Assembly: GCF_000143765.1 (NCBI RefSeq)
Contig: NZ_GL379772.1
Span: 62,001-126,000, forward strand
Origin: Sphingobacterium spiritivorum ATCC 33861
GTDB taxonomy: Bacteria > Bacteroidota > Bacteroidia > Sphingobacteriales > Sphingobacteriaceae
Direction: 5' to 3'
Length of the DNA stretch: 64,000 nucleotides
The notes beneath the pieces were generated by a model, which was not told where the DNA came from, did not search any database, and worked only from the letters and a program-made list of their open reading frames with translations. The translations under genes and the position numbers were made by a program. This document shows, in pieces, positions 52,125 through 62,107 of the stretch; the stretch's first letter is position 1; every line of letters starts with the position of its first letter.

Positions 52125-52179
52125 GTACATAATACAACCTCTTCTTAATATATGTAAAGAACTGTTATTATAATTCATT

Positions 52180-52272
52180 CTCTCCTTTTTAAGGAGAGAT
52201 GCCCGAAGGGCAGAGAGGTTAGTAATTTAAGTGCAGAACCTCTCCCTAACCCTCTCCTTAGAAAGGAGAGGG
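52180..52272. repeat. Composite intergenic repeat of four hairpins
   Basis: Between the converging DUF1634 and TlpA-like genes are, in order: CTCTCCTT/AAGGAGAG (52180-52198), GCCC-GAA-GGGC (52201-52211), GAGAGGTT/AACCTCTC (52213-52244) and CCCTCTCCTT/AAGGAGAGGG (52250-52272). I recall similar intergenic units in Sphingobacteriaceae. It probably also serves as a terminator for both genes. Confidence 0.65.
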
Positions 52273-52299
52273 AATCGGGTAACAAAAGTTTTTTATTTA

Positions 52300-53673
52300 T
52301 TATTTAGCTGCTTCTGAAAATAAAAGTTCTTTTAATTGAGGGTCTGAAGGACGCGGAGCATCTACAGTTACAATTTTCCCATTCTTATCGAAGACCAGAA
52401 AACGAGGAATAGCGTTTATTTTATAGTAATCAGAAAAATTATCTTTTGATCCGGCAAATAGCTGTATCCCACCTAAACTTTCATTTTTAATCATTGCTAA
52501 CCATTTCTCTTTGTCTTCATTGTCATCTACTGAAATGCTCACTATCTGGATAGGTTTGCCCTTAATATCTGTTTCAAGTTGTTTTAAATAAGGAAATTCT
52601 GCTCTGCAGGGTCCGCACCAGGTAGCCCAGACATCCACCAAAACTACATTACCACTCAAACCGGCAAATGAAACTTCATTACCATCTTTATCAGGATAGC
52701 TAAAAGCCAACGCGTCAGATCCCTTCTCGTAGCTTAGTAAAGGTACAATCAAGCTGATATTTTTTTCTTTCTGTGTTTTAGTAAGCAGGTATTTTCCAAA
52801 TCTATCAGTAACAGCTTTATAACTCTTATAATCGTCGATTTGAGTTAAATATTCCAACACAAGATCCCCTTTTAACGTATCATTTGGCACATACTCTATT
52901 GCTTTACCTAATCCTTGTCCTCCAACTTTATCCTGTTCCATATTCATCCAGACTAAAGAAGAGAGAACCTGCATACCATAAGGATAGTTGTACATTGCTT
53001 GTGTATATACAGCCAATTCTTTTGTTTTTAATGTTGCATAAAAAGCACTGTATTCTTCTATCTTAGGATGTACTGTGCGCGGACTTCCAATAAAAGACAC
53101 AGCATAGTTGATCAGATCCATTTGCATAATGGTTTTGATTTCCTTATCAAATTTGGGATTTCCAGACACTTTTCCATTAAAAAAAGTTTTAGATTTCGCA
53201 ACTATGGCTTCCTGCTGTGGAAAATAGTCTACATATGTGCTATGAATTTTCATAAAACAGATCGCCTTATAGAAGAGGGGATATGTAAGATCTGTCCATT
53301 GTTTCATAATCCTGTTTTCTTTCGAATTTAGATTACCGTTAAGCAGGTAGGTCGTATCCGTCAACGTAACATCAAGCTGGTCTCCACTTTTTAAATAAAA
53401 CTTGTAGTTACCCATTTGTTGGTTTTCATCTCCGGTACCTAATACATATATACCTTCGTAATCCGGAAAAAACAAAAAGCCGAACTTTCCGTTTTTTGCA
53501 ACTGTTGTATTTGCAATTTCTACAATACGGCCTTCGCTGACTTTATACAACCGGACATTTTCTGCTTTTAATTTTAGTTCCCCTTTAATTTGTACGGGAT
53601 CGGCTATTTGTTGTCCAAAGAGACACACGGACAACAAGACCAAAACGGCTGCAGTTAAGATTTTTTTTATCAT
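52300..53673 (-). CDS. TlpA-like thioredoxin-domain protein
   Basis: 457 residues with a signal peptide (about 1-21), an N-terminal region of beta-rich DUF4369-like character (about 25-115), a helical middle (about 120-320) and a C-terminal thioredoxin domain (about 325-457) with the active site WCGPC (Cys353, Cys356). It is probably a periplasmic or membrane-tethered thiol-disulfide reductase. It is the last gene of locus 3, 57 bases after the PKD-like lipoprotein. The combination SusC, SusD, DUF4843, PKD-like, TlpA-like is a recurrent cassette in Bacteroidota, so redox handling of an imported peptide or metal ligand is possible. Confidence 0.88.
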   Translation of the reverse strand: MIKKILTAAVLVLLSVCLFGQQIADPVQIKGELKLKAENVRLYKVSEGRIVEIANTTVAKNGKFGFLFFPDYEGIYVLGTGDENQQMGNYKFYLKSGDQLDVTLTDTTYLLNGNLNSKENRIMKQWTDLTYPLFYKAICFMKIHSTYVDYFPQQEAIVAKSKTFFNGKVSGNPKFDKEIKTIMQMDLINYAVSFIGSPRTVHPKIEEYSAFYATLKTKELAVYTQAMYNYPYGMQVLSSLVWMNMEQDKVGGQGLGKAIEYVPNDTLKGDLVLEYLTQIDDYKSYKAVTDRFGKYLLTKTQKEKNISLIVPLLSYEKGSDALAFSYPDKDGNEVSFAGLSGNVVLVDVWATWCGPCRAEFPYLKQLETDIKGKPIQIVSISVDDNEDKEKWLAMIKNESLGGIQLFAGSKDNFSDYYKINAIPRFLVFDKNGKIVTVDAPRPSDPQLKELLFSEAAK

Positions 53674-53730
53674 TTTTCTTATTCTTAGAATTTAGCAAAC
53701 AAAAAAGCACGCCAGATTCCTGCTCAGAAA

Positions 53731-55197
53731 TCATTTCCTGTTTTTATATTCAAGGTATTTAATTTTCTTAAAGCCAGTATATTCCTTTGCATATGTATCA
53801 CCTTCAAAATCGCCTGTATTGCTAATATCAAATTTGTATAATTTACCTTCACCGCTCCGATAAGTAGCTGCTACTAACTGTTTATTATCGTCAGGATAAT
53901 CAACTACCATACTTGTTGATTGCTTCAGTTTAATGGCTGTTATCTCCGTACCTGTGGGAAAGGTATAAGCTAGCCTTGATTTTTGAGCAAATATATCCAA
54001 CAGGTAAATTTTGTTGTTCACGGCATAATACATATGGGGATACATCCCAGAAAAAGCGAAATGCCTGGCATTCTGTAGTTCAGGTGCGTCTTCAACTTCA
54101 TATTGTTCCACTGCGATAACATCAGCAAAAACGCTGGCATCTATTGTATATACAAAGAACTTATTTTCGTTATTATTCTTCATCAGACAGTTATAATAAC
54201 TGCCAAAGCCTGAACCTCCTCCTCCAAAAACCATTTCTTTACCAACATTTCCCGGATCAAAGGCAGAACCCGGTGGATTAGAAAGGGAAGATATGGAAGC
54301 GTATGAGTGAGCCAAAAAGCGTTGATTTTTCGTATCATACAACAGGGCATAGTCGCCAAATGTGAATGGAAAAACAAAGGGTGATATTTTCCAGTCTCCC
54401 CTTATTGGGGCTCCAAATTTATAAATCGGGTCATCACCACTCATTAGACTTAACGAATATAGCTCACTATTATTTATAATAAACGCTACTGCCCCTAGCT
54501 TGCCATAACTGTAATTTTGAACATTAACAACAGATGGCATAGAGAAAAACCAGTCTTTCATTTCGCCTAATTTTTTAAACCCTGCATAATTTATTTCAAT
54601 TGCATTATTATCAGCCAGTACATATATATATTGTGCATTGCCACGTCCTGAATTTACCACCCTTATGGTATGAGTGTTATCAGGTAAACTCTTACCGCTA
54701 TTAGCAGTTTGGTAAAGATTATGAAACACTTCATCACTGGCATTAATCATAGAAATTTCCTGTTTTCCGTCCGGCATATCCTCCAATATCATCCAGCCTT
54801 CACTCAGTCTGGTGCTAACCGCTATTTTGTATTCTTTGAAAAACATCACTCCGGTTTGTGTATCCTTGACAGTGTAAAGTATGATATAATTACCCGGCAA
54901 AAGTTCTATTGTCGCATCAAGATTTTTTGTATTACCTAGAGGATAAGAAGTTTTGGGATTGGATTCTGCATATGCAAGCCAGGAATAGACAAGTTTACTC
55001 TCCTCTACAGCCATAGTTTGCTCCAGACTGGGTGTCAGTTTCAGATTATCATATTGAAAGACAGGAATAGTTCCTGTTACCTCATCTTTGATAGTTATCT
55101 GATTGATGGGTACCAGATCATAATTGCCTTTATCTTTGGAACAGCCTGCAATTATAAGGTAGCATATTCCTAAAATAGTACTGATATATTTTTTCAT
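53731..55197 (-). CDS. PKD-like family lipoprotein
   Basis: 488 residues with a lipobox Ile-Ala-Gly-Cys (near residue 19) and then a PKD-like beta-sandwich (about 40-130, with YSWLAYAESN and YTVKDTQTG). The rest (about 140-488) has a repeating beta-strand pattern, with segments such as GWMILEDMPDGKQEI and GMYPHMYYAVNNKIYLLD that look like beta-propeller blades. It is likely a surface-exposed binding protein of the SusC/SusD system. It follows the DUF4843 gene by 19 bases. The ligand is unknown. Confidence 0.85.
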   Translation of the reverse strand: MKKYISTILGICYLIIAGCSKDKGNYDLVPINQITIKDEVTGTIPVFQYDNLKLTPSLEQTMAVEESKLVYSWLAYAESNPKTSYPLGNTKNLDATIELLPGNYIILYTVKDTQTGVMFFKEYKIAVSTRLSEGWMILEDMPDGKQEISMINASDEVFHNLYQTANSGKSLPDNTHTIRVVNSGRGNAQYIYVLADNNAIEINYAGFKKLGEMKDWFFSMPSVVNVQNYSYGKLGAVAFIINNSELYSLSLMSGDDPIYKFGAPIRGDWKISPFVFPFTFGDYALLYDTKNQRFLAHSYASISSLSNPPGSAFDPGNVGKEMVFGGGGSGFGSYYNCLMKNNNENKFFVYTIDASVFADVIAVEQYEVEDAPELQNARHFAFSGMYPHMYYAVNNKIYLLDIFAQKSRLAYTFPTGTEITAIKLKQSTSMVVDYPDDNKQLVAATYRSGEGKLYKFDISNTGDFEGDTYAKEYTGFKKIKYLEYKNRK

Positions 55198-55216
55198 TTC
55201 TGTTTGATTAAAATGA

Positions 55217-55918
55217 TTACGGAAATACTACAGGTTCATTATTTTCATCCATTAACGGACCATTATTTTGGGATTCATATTCCAGCAATTTATTCTTACA
55301 AGTCTGGGCTACATAAATCATTTCGCTTTCATTAAACTCATTAAAGCTGATGTATCCTGTAGTTTCTATGATAAAATAATATTTGGTATTACTATACTTC
55401 CCGAGGTAATAATCTGTCCATGTGGCAGGTTTGGAAAGGTGGTTATTAATCTTAATAAGATAGGTAAGTTGGTTGACTATACCTGGATCAAAATCTTCTG
55501 AAGCTGTTATTTTGATCCATAGCCTGCTTTCCTTTTCCTTAAGGGAAGTAGCTTTTTTTACCAATACGGGTATATGCCCGTCAAATTTGTCCGCCTTAAT
55601 TACTGCCGGTAATAACTGGTAGCTATCTTTATCAGCCGCAGAGGTATTCATTAATTCATAATTTACTTTTCGCTCATAATTTACTGCATCGCCCATAATT
55701 CTGATCGGAACAAAAATAGTATCTGTTTGTATATAATCAGGTCTGGCAGCAAAAGAGTAAGTGATGCTATCATTTGTATAGAAGCTCTGCACCCAGTATT
55801 GACTGGTCTTGTAGATATATACCATTGGTTTTTGATCAAAGGATATCAATTTATCCTTTTGGCAGGCTATACTTATTAAACAAAGTAAGCCAATAACCAG
55901 ATATGTATGTCTTTTCAT
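55217..55918 (-). CDS. DUF4843 lipoprotein
   Basis: 233 residues with a lipobox Ile-Ser-Ile-Ala-Cys (near residue 19). The body has the pattern of DUF4843 (SITYSFAARP near 52-61, DTIFVPIRIMGDA near 66-78, and the C-terminal YFIIETTGYISFNEFN). This Bacteroidota family always accompanies certain SusC/SusD pairs and is thought to be a surface lipoprotein of the uptake complex. It lies 15 bases after SusD and 19 before the PKD-like gene. The function is not known in detail. Confidence 0.87.
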   Translation of the reverse strand: MKRHTYLVIGLLCLISIACQKDKLISFDQKPMVYIYKTSQYWVQSFYTNDSITYSFAARPDYIQTDTIFVPIRIMGDAVNYERKVNYELMNTSAADKDSYQLLPAVIKADKFDGHIPVLVKKATSLKEKESRLWIKITASEDFDPGIVNQLTYLIKINNHLSKPATWTDYYLGKYSNTKYYFIIETTGYISFNEFNESEMIYVAQTCKNKLLEYESQNNGPLMDENNEPVVFP

Positions 55919-55933
55919 ATATTTTATTGATCT

Positions 55934-57361
55934 TTATTCGGTAACATATTCTATTTCATCATCAGGTACTGGCAGTACGTATATTTTGCTGGTAACCTCA
56001 GGCCCGTAACCGTCTATCTTTAATTTATTTTTACGTTTATAATAGTAAAACAACTGCCCTTCCTGATAGAATTCTTTTTTATACTCTTTAAAGAGCTCAT
56101 TTTCAACAGCATCACCTGTTAAGGTTTTTGATAATACATGTAAACCCCTATTTGTCCTCACCTCATTCAGCAAGTCTATTTTTTCATCTTTATCGTTGCT
56201 TGTCTCAGCACAGATATAGTACATTTCAGAAAGCCTGATCAAAGGAACCCTCTTTATTGTAGTAATGTTAGCATTACTGCCAATATCATCAAACCTGTAC
56301 TTTACAGGAAATTTTATAGCTGTCGGGCCATCTGTTTTCCATAAATTCAGGTACCGGTAATCTGTACTGCCTCCGGATCCGGTTTCAAAACGACTGTTGA
56401 TAAAATCGGTTGTATTAGTGAGTATGTCACTGGCATCAACTGTTGCTCTGAATAATTCATCGTTAATGTCTCTTAGATTGGCTACGTAAACCGCAAACAA
56501 ATGTTCGGTGCTGAAAATTCTGTCAGGAGCAGAATTACTGTTGCTAATAGCAGACGAGTTTATAAACGGGAATAGTTTTGCATCGATCACCTCTTTAGCC
56601 TTTTGGTATGCTAATACTTTATCTCCCCTGTACAAATATATTCTTGCCATTAGCCCGGTTACTGCCCAGTAGTTCATATGATTACGGGTAAAAGCTCTAT
56701 ACACGTCACTATGTCCATAGTACACATTTTTGTCGGCAGCCAATAGTTTGCCTGCTGCATTAAGGTCATTGATGCATTCATCTGTTACTTGTCTCAAACT
56801 GAGCGACGGCTTGATATTCATATCAAACTCTCTTCGGTATGGAATAGCTTCTGCATCCATATTACCAACAGGTACAGGACCAAAGGCTCTCAGCAAATCA
56901 AAGTGTAAAAATGCTCGTAATGCCAGCGCCTCTCCTTTGATGATCTGATAGTTGACTCCGCTAAAAACATTCTGTTTTTGATCAATTTGTTTTAATAAGT
57001 TATTAAGATTGGCAATAGCTTTATAGGAGGAGCTCCAGATAGCATCAATTTTAGGTCTTGTCATTAGATTTAGGTAATTGTAGTTTCCGGCCTCATAATA
57101 AATATGTGTATTGAGGTCAACATCATAATTTTGGGCAAGGACTTCCATAAGCCCCATTGTCGCCTCTTGTCCGTAGAGATTACGAGAGGCCATTTGGGTA
57201 TATACACCCGTCATAGCATCTTTGAATCCTTGTTCATTTTCAAACAGGACAATTTCACTTACCTCAGTTTTAGGCCTTATATCGAGCCATTTTGTACATG
57301 CGGTACCATACAGGCTGCAGGCAAGCAGGAAAAAGAACAAATATTTATTTTTTAGTTTCAT
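55934..57361 (-). CDS. SusD/RagB-family lipoprotein, locus 3
   Basis: 475 residues with a lipobox Gly-Thr-Ala-Cys (near residue 22) and a SusD helix bundle (KWLDIRPKTEVSEIVLFENEQGFKDAMTGVY at the start). The usual SusD C-terminal signature is replaced by the variant KKEFYQEGQLFYYYKRKNKLK, seen in the SusD group that goes with DUF4843. It is a surface lid over SusC, whose gene ends 12 bases upstream. The cassette context points to peptides or cofactors more than to a polysaccharide, but this is inferred. Confidence 0.9.
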   Translation of the reverse strand: MKLKNKYLFFFLLACSLYGTACTKWLDIRPKTEVSEIVLFENEQGFKDAMTGVYTQMASRNLYGQEATMGLMEVLAQNYDVDLNTHIYYEAGNYNYLNLMTRPKIDAIWSSSYKAIANLNNLLKQIDQKQNVFSGVNYQIIKGEALALRAFLHFDLLRAFGPVPVGNMDAEAIPYRREFDMNIKPSLSLRQVTDECINDLNAAGKLLAADKNVYYGHSDVYRAFTRNHMNYWAVTGLMARIYLYRGDKVLAYQKAKEVIDAKLFPFINSSAISNSNSAPDRIFSTEHLFAVYVANLRDINDELFRATVDASDILTNTTDFINSRFETGSGGSTDYRYLNLWKTDGPTAIKFPVKYRFDDIGSNANITTIKRVPLIRLSEMYYICAETSNDKDEKIDLLNEVRTNRGLHVLSKTLTGDAVENELFKEYKKEFYQEGQLFYYYKRKNKLKIDGYGPEVTSKIYVLPVPDDEIEYVTE

Positions 57362-57373
57362 AGCTTTAGCTCG

Positions 57374-60300
57374 TTAAAGTGAAGTACTGATATTAAATGT
57401 AAAGTTTCGGGCAAAAGGGTAATCTAATCCACGTTCGGCCTTTATAGTTGAAAATCTGAACAAGGTATTTGACTGAAAGCTTATACGTGTGTTTTTCAAT
57501 CCCCATTTTGCAGTGGTTTTATTTGGAAACAGGTAGCCCAATGAAAGACTTTCCAACTGGAGAAAATTGTCTTTTTGTAAAAACCTTGAAGTGACATTGG
57601 TTGGTGTGGTAACAGTCTCTCCGTTAAGATCAACCACGCCTTTGAAAAAAGTTTTGTCACCCGGCTTTTGCCATCTTCCAAGCAATACCCGTTCATCAAC
57701 GTTGCGAGACATATTTGCATTCTCTACCCGATCTGCCAATGTCTGGTTGTACAATTGTCCTTTCCATTGATAACTGAAGTATAGCCCCAATTGTATGCCT
57801 TTGTAGTTAACATTCGTACCCATATTACCTCTCAGCCTGGGCAGAGCATCCCCCACAATCACTTTATCGGATGCGCTCCAATCATAGGTGATATCACCAT
57901 TTCTCTTAATAAATATTTCCCTGCCATTGCTGGGATCTATACCTGCTGAACGTACCGCCCAAATGGCATTCACCGATTGTCCTTCTTCAAATCGGAGTTG
58001 GGGTCGGAGTTGTTTCAACTTATTGTCAGGATCGCGGGCAGCATCATTTTCCCGATTCATCCTTTTCAAAGAATTGGAGATTTCTAATATTTTATTTTGG
58101 TTGTGAATACCGTTTATAAATACACTCCAGGTGGTAGATTTTTCCATATTTCTCAGAATAAACACATTGATGTTCCCTTCAATACCCCTATTCTGAAGCC
58201 TTCCGACATTTTCCTTATAACTGCTTACACCCAAGGACGGAGGTGTATTAATGTCTAATAACATATCGTTGGTAGTTTCCAGATAAGCATCCAGACGTAT
58301 TCCGATTCTATCATTTAATAATGAAATGTCAGCACCCAGGTTTCTTTTTAAGGTTTGCTGCCATCGCAAAGATTCGTTTCCATAGCCCATTAATGATGCG
58401 CCTAACATCCCCAAATAGTCCTGCGCCGTATTGTACTGATAAGTACTTATTCCCATAAAAGGCGGAAACTGCTGATTTCCGGTAGTGCCTATTCCCACCC
58501 TTATCTTGAATCGATTGATAGTTTTCTTACTCAGCTCTGACATAAAATTCTCTTCATGCAGATTCCAGCCCACACCTGCAGCCCAAAATGGCGCATAACG
58601 GTTTCGGGCTCCGAATTGTGTAGACCCGTCGACATTGAAAGAAAAATCAGCAAGATAGCGTCTGTTATAAGTGTAGTTGAAGCTGGTAAATGCTGAAACT
58701 CGCCTGCTGATATTATTTTTACCGATGGGACGACTGTCTTTTTGATAACCGTTTCCTAAAAATACTTCGTCCAGTCTTGTGTTTGGAAAACCTGTGACAG
58801 TAAGGCCGTAACTCTGGCTATTTTGCTGAGCAGCCGATACACCCAATGTACCAAAAACAAGATGCTTATTAATACTTCGGCTATAATCAGCAAAGAGACC
58901 TGCATCATAGGCTAAAAAACTGCCACTTGTTTTGCTATATCTTCCCCGGTTAAAATATTCCGGATCATTATAATCTGTAATTTTGACAAATTCTGTATGA
59001 TCTGCGGGCAGAAAGAGATCAGATTGATCTTTTTGACTGATAATTCCGAGTTTTCCGGTTAATCTAAAACCATTGTCAAGCCGTAGCTCCAGCATCGTAT
59101 TATTATTAAAACCTATATACTTAGCATAGTTGGCTGTACCTAAGGTGGCATTATACATGGGGTTAGAAACCACATCCTCATAAGCTAAATAACTAGGGTT
59201 TGAAATAACTTCCAATATTTTTCTGATTCGCCCCTCTTCATCATATGGCGACCAATACTGATTAAGGGATGAATAGTCCGAGAAACTTCCCCAGGGCGAT
59301 TCGTCAGCACGATTGGCACTTATATTTAACTGGTTTCTGACCAGCAGGCTTTTCTTTCGGTAGGATAACATCATTCCACCATCGTAGTTTTTCCTTAACG
59401 ATCCTTTCATTACACCACGATTTGCCGTATATCCAAAATTCACACCATACCTTATAAATTCATCTCCACCCTCTACATACAGAGACTGTTTATTACCAAT
59501 GCCTACCTGCAAAGGTTGGGATAACCAATAGGTATCAACTCCTCTGACTACATCTGCTCTTCTCTTAGAATATAACCTGTCATAATAGAGTTGGCTTGGA
59601 GGATACTGTTTTGCATCCTTATACATTCCTGCAGCCACTTCCAGATCAAGTTTGTCTGCTGCATTTAACAGTTTATAGGATGTAAGATCAGGCCCTGTTA
59701 TTTGCAGAGTCGAAGTATAACTGAGCTGTAATTTACCTTCCTTAGGCCGAATAGTCTCCACCACTACGACACCATTTGAAGCTCTGGAGCCATACGCTGA
59801 AGTCCCTACCGCATCTTTCAGAATAGTAATACTGGCTACACGATTGATATCAAGATCATATATTTTTTGTAAACTGACCTCAAAGCCATCCAATATAAAG
59901 AGTGGCATACTGGGATTAGATACATAAGCGGACATAAAATCGGCTCCTGAGGTAGGAATTTTTCCAGAACCTCCCTGTGCGGGAAAGTTATTAGTACCTC
60001 GTAAACTGATTTGCGGAAGTATGTTAGGATTACTTCCCATCTGTATATTATCAGGCATACGAATAGCAGGATCAAACACCTTCAGTGCCTGCAAAACATT
60101 CATCGCATTTACTTCTCTTAGTTCCTTACCGCTAACTGTAGTTGCCGCTCCGGTAAAATTTTCAACAGGTCTCGAAAACAATCCCGTAACGACTACATCC
60201 TCCAGTTCATTTTTGCCGGGTTTCAATATGACTACAATAACATTTTCATTACCCGGTTTTACTTTATATACTTCGTATGCTATGTGTGTGAAGATCAGCT

Positions 60301-60844
60301 CTTCATTCCTATCCGAAATTTTAATACTATATTTTCCGAAAGAATCGGTAATGGCAGTAACTTTATTGTTGGCTTGCCTGATTGTTACACCGGAAACAGG
60401 TTTATTTTTTTCATCTGTGACCCAACCTGTAATTATTATTTGTGTTGACTGATGAACTATCATTGCTTTTGAGACAACTGGTTTTTCTTTTATAATGATA
60501 CTGTTATCATCAATTTCATAATCAAGAGGCTGTCTGTCAAAACATACGTCTAAAGTTTCCCTTAAAGAAGCTTTGCTTACGTTTACAGTTACATTTTTAG
60601 CTTGTTTCATCAGCTCAGTACTGTACACGAAATCATATCCGCTTTGTTTACCTATTTCTTTAAATATCTGCTGTAAGGGTACGTTTGTTTTATTCAGACT
60701 GATTCTCTGCGCAAGAGAGGCTGTGCTAATTTGCACAAAAAATGTAGTGAGTATAAAAATAGTCAGATGAATGCGCATCAGACATCTTGTCTTCAAGATT
60801 TGCTGAATCCGACTCGAAACCAAATGGTTCAGGTGAAATTTCAT
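57374..60844 (-). CDS. SusC/RagA-family TonB-dependent receptor with STN domain, locus 3
   Basis: 1,156 residues: signal peptide (about 26-45), STN domain (about 48-112), regulatory-like beta-sandwich (about 135-210), TonB box region LEDVVVTGLFSR (differing from the VGYG form in loci 1 and 2), plug (SLRGTNNFPAQGGSGKIP and TSAYGSRASNGVVVVE) and a barrel ending in Thr-Phe-Asn-Ile-Ser-Thr-Ser-Leu. It should signal to FecR at 60995. The ATG at 60844 overlaps a partly degenerate antisense -7 element (TACATTTA at 60844-60851). Confidence 0.94.
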   Translation of the reverse strand: MKFHLNHLVSSRIQQILKTRCLMRIHLTIFILTTFFVQISTASLAQRISLNKTNVPLQQIFKEIGKQSGYDFVYSTELMKQAKNVTVNVSKASLRETLDVCFDRQPLDYEIDDNSIIIKEKPVVSKAMIVHQSTQIIITGWVTDEKNKPVSGVTIRQANNKVTAITDSFGKYSIKISDRNEELIFTHIAYEVYKVKPGNENVIVVILKPGKNELEDVVVTGLFSRPVENFTGAATTVSGKELREVNAMNVLQALKVFDPAIRMPDNIQMGSNPNILPQISLRGTNNFPAQGGSGKIPTSGADFMSAYVSNPSMPLFILDGFEVSLQKIYDLDINRVASITILKDAVGTSAYGSRASNGVVVVETIRPKEGKLQLSYTSTLQITGPDLTSYKLLNAADKLDLEVAAGMYKDAKQYPPSQLYYDRLYSKRRADVVRGVDTYWLSQPLQVGIGNKQSLYVEGGDEFIRYGVNFGYTANRGVMKGSLRKNYDGGMMLSYRKKSLLVRNQLNISANRADESPWGSFSDYSSLNQYWSPYDEEGRIRKILEVISNPSYLAYEDVVSNPMYNATLGTANYAKYIGFNNNTMLELRLDNGFRLTGKLGIISQKDQSDLFLPADHTEFVKITDYNDPEYFNRGRYSKTSGSFLAYDAGLFADYSRSINKHLVFGTLGVSAAQQNSQSYGLTVTGFPNTRLDEVFLGNGYQKDSRPIGKNNISRRVSAFTSFNYTYNRRYLADFSFNVDGSTQFGARNRYAPFWAAGVGWNLHEENFMSELSKKTINRFKIRVGIGTTGNQQFPPFMGISTYQYNTAQDYLGMLGASLMGYGNESLRWQQTLKRNLGADISLLNDRIGIRLDAYLETTNDMLLDINTPPSLGVSSYKENVGRLQNRGIEGNINVFILRNMEKSTTWSVFINGIHNQNKILEISNSLKRMNRENDAARDPDNKLKQLRPQLRFEEGQSVNAIWAVRSAGIDPSNGREIFIKRNGDITYDWSASDKVIVGDALPRLRGNMGTNVNYKGIQLGLYFSYQWKGQLYNQTLADRVENANMSRNVDERVLLGRWQKPGDKTFFKGVVDLNGETVTTPTNVTSRFLQKDNFLQLESLSLGYLFPNKTTAKWGLKNTRISFQSNTLFRFSTIKAERGLDYPFARNFTFNISTSL

Positions 60845-60929
60845 ACATTTAAATTTAAATCCCCTATTTTTGGAAACAGGGACTGGTTAATAGTTAGTGT
60901 GATTGAGGTTTAGTATACGTATCAATAGT

Positions 60930-60986
60930 AAAGCAATATGTATCCCGGGCAGGATATTCTTTTGTTTACTTTTGATTGCCTTTTTT
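60930..60986 (+). terminator. Weak antisense terminator-like structure, locus 3
   Basis: An outer stem AAAGCAAT / ATTGC-TTT with one bulge surrounds an inner 5-bp TATCC/GGATA stem, and a run of T follows at 60981-60986. It is at the place where loci 1 and 2 have strong plus-strand terminators, but it is much weaker here. Confidence 0.25.
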
Positions 60987-60994
60987 GTAAGTGT

Positions 60995-62107
60995 TTATAT
61001 CACGATCACCCTCCTTCCTTTTATCTGAAAATCAACTTTGCCTGTCGACTTTAACAGATGTAAAGTTTTTATCAGGGGTCTGTTGACAGATATTTTGCCG
61101 TCAAAAGTTGCCTTATTTGTCTTATTGACATAGACAACTTCTATATCATACCATCGTGCTATTTTGCGCATAATGCCATAGATATCTTCATCTGCAAAAC
61201 TAAATTCTCCGTTTTTCCATGCCACCGATTCTTCCACATCTACATTTGCAATCTGTAGTGTATTGCCGCTATAACAAGCCCCCTGACCAGGTCTCAGCAA
61301 TACATCTTCTATGGAAGGATTTTCCGTATGTATTTTGACAGCACCTTCCAGCAGCGTAGTACGGGTATATTCATCATCCTGATAACTGCTTACATTGAAG
61401 TGTGTCCCCAGCACTTCTATATGTTGTTTTTCAGTTTTGACAATAAAAGGATGTTCTTTATCTTTTGCAATCTCAAAATAAGCCTCTCCTTTGAGCTTGA
61501 CTACCCGTTTCTTTAACCCGGAGAAAGAACCGGGAAAACTTATAGAGGATGCCGCATTAAGAAACACATGCGAACCATCAGCTAGACGCACCTGCCATTG
61601 CCCTCCCCTGGGGGTCGAAATGGTATTCTCAGCTATACCTTTTGATTCATGAGCATCCGCAACCGTAAAGACGACTTCTCCGTCTGCTGTTTTGGTTACT
61701 TTAATACCAGATTTTCTGACAAGATCACCCTGTTGTGCATCTTCCAGACTAATCTGTTCACCACCTGATAAGGTTAGCGTGGCTTTATTCCCGACTGACT
61801 GTACAATAGTACGATGGTCTTCCTGAATGGATACTTGCTGTCCTGAATAATAATAAAGCAGACCTGCACTTAAGAAAAGTATTAAGGATGCTGCAACGGC
61901 TATCCGTTTCCGGCTTATGATCCTACTGTTTAATGATCTGTCTGTGAGTTGCATATCCATAAGGGAGATCCAATCGCTGTACGACAGACTATCCGGCTGT
62001 GCTGCATTATGAAGGATATACCATGAATACAGAAGATTCAATTCTTCCTCCGAACATCTGTTGTTGCGATATTTTTCCAATAGCGCTTTTGCTTCCTGAT
62101 TTTTCAT
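60995..62107 (-). CDS. FecR-family anti-sigma factor, locus 3
   Basis: 370 residues: cytoplasmic domain (about 1-65, YRNNRCSEEELNLLYSWY), membrane helix (about 69-87), FecR domain (about 160-265, LADGSHVFLNAASSISFP and GEAYFEIAKD) and DUF4974 (about 285-370, ending in FQIKGRRVIVI). It is upstream of SusC by 150 bases. No sigma gene of the FecI type is directly adjacent. The sigma factor at 63104 is on the other strand, is of a different type and has its own small anti-sigma, so the partner of this FecR may be encoded elsewhere. Confidence 0.93.
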   Translation of the reverse strand: MKNQEAKALLEKYRNNRCSEEELNLLYSWYILHNAAQPDSLSYSDWISLMDMQLTDRSLNSRIISRKRIAVAASLILFLSAGLLYYYSGQQVSIQEDHRTIVQSVGNKATLTLSGGEQISLEDAQQGDLVRKSGIKVTKTADGEVVFTVADAHESKGIAENTISTPRGGQWQVRLADGSHVFLNAASSISFPGSFSGLKKRVVKLKGEAYFEIAKDKEHPFIVKTEKQHIEVLGTHFNVSSYQDDEYTRTTLLEGAVKIHTENPSIEDVLLRPGQGACYSGNTLQIANVDVEESVAWKNGEFSFADEDIYGIMRKIARWYDIEVVYVNKTNKATFDGKISVNRPLIKTLHLLKSTGKVDFQIKGRRVIVI

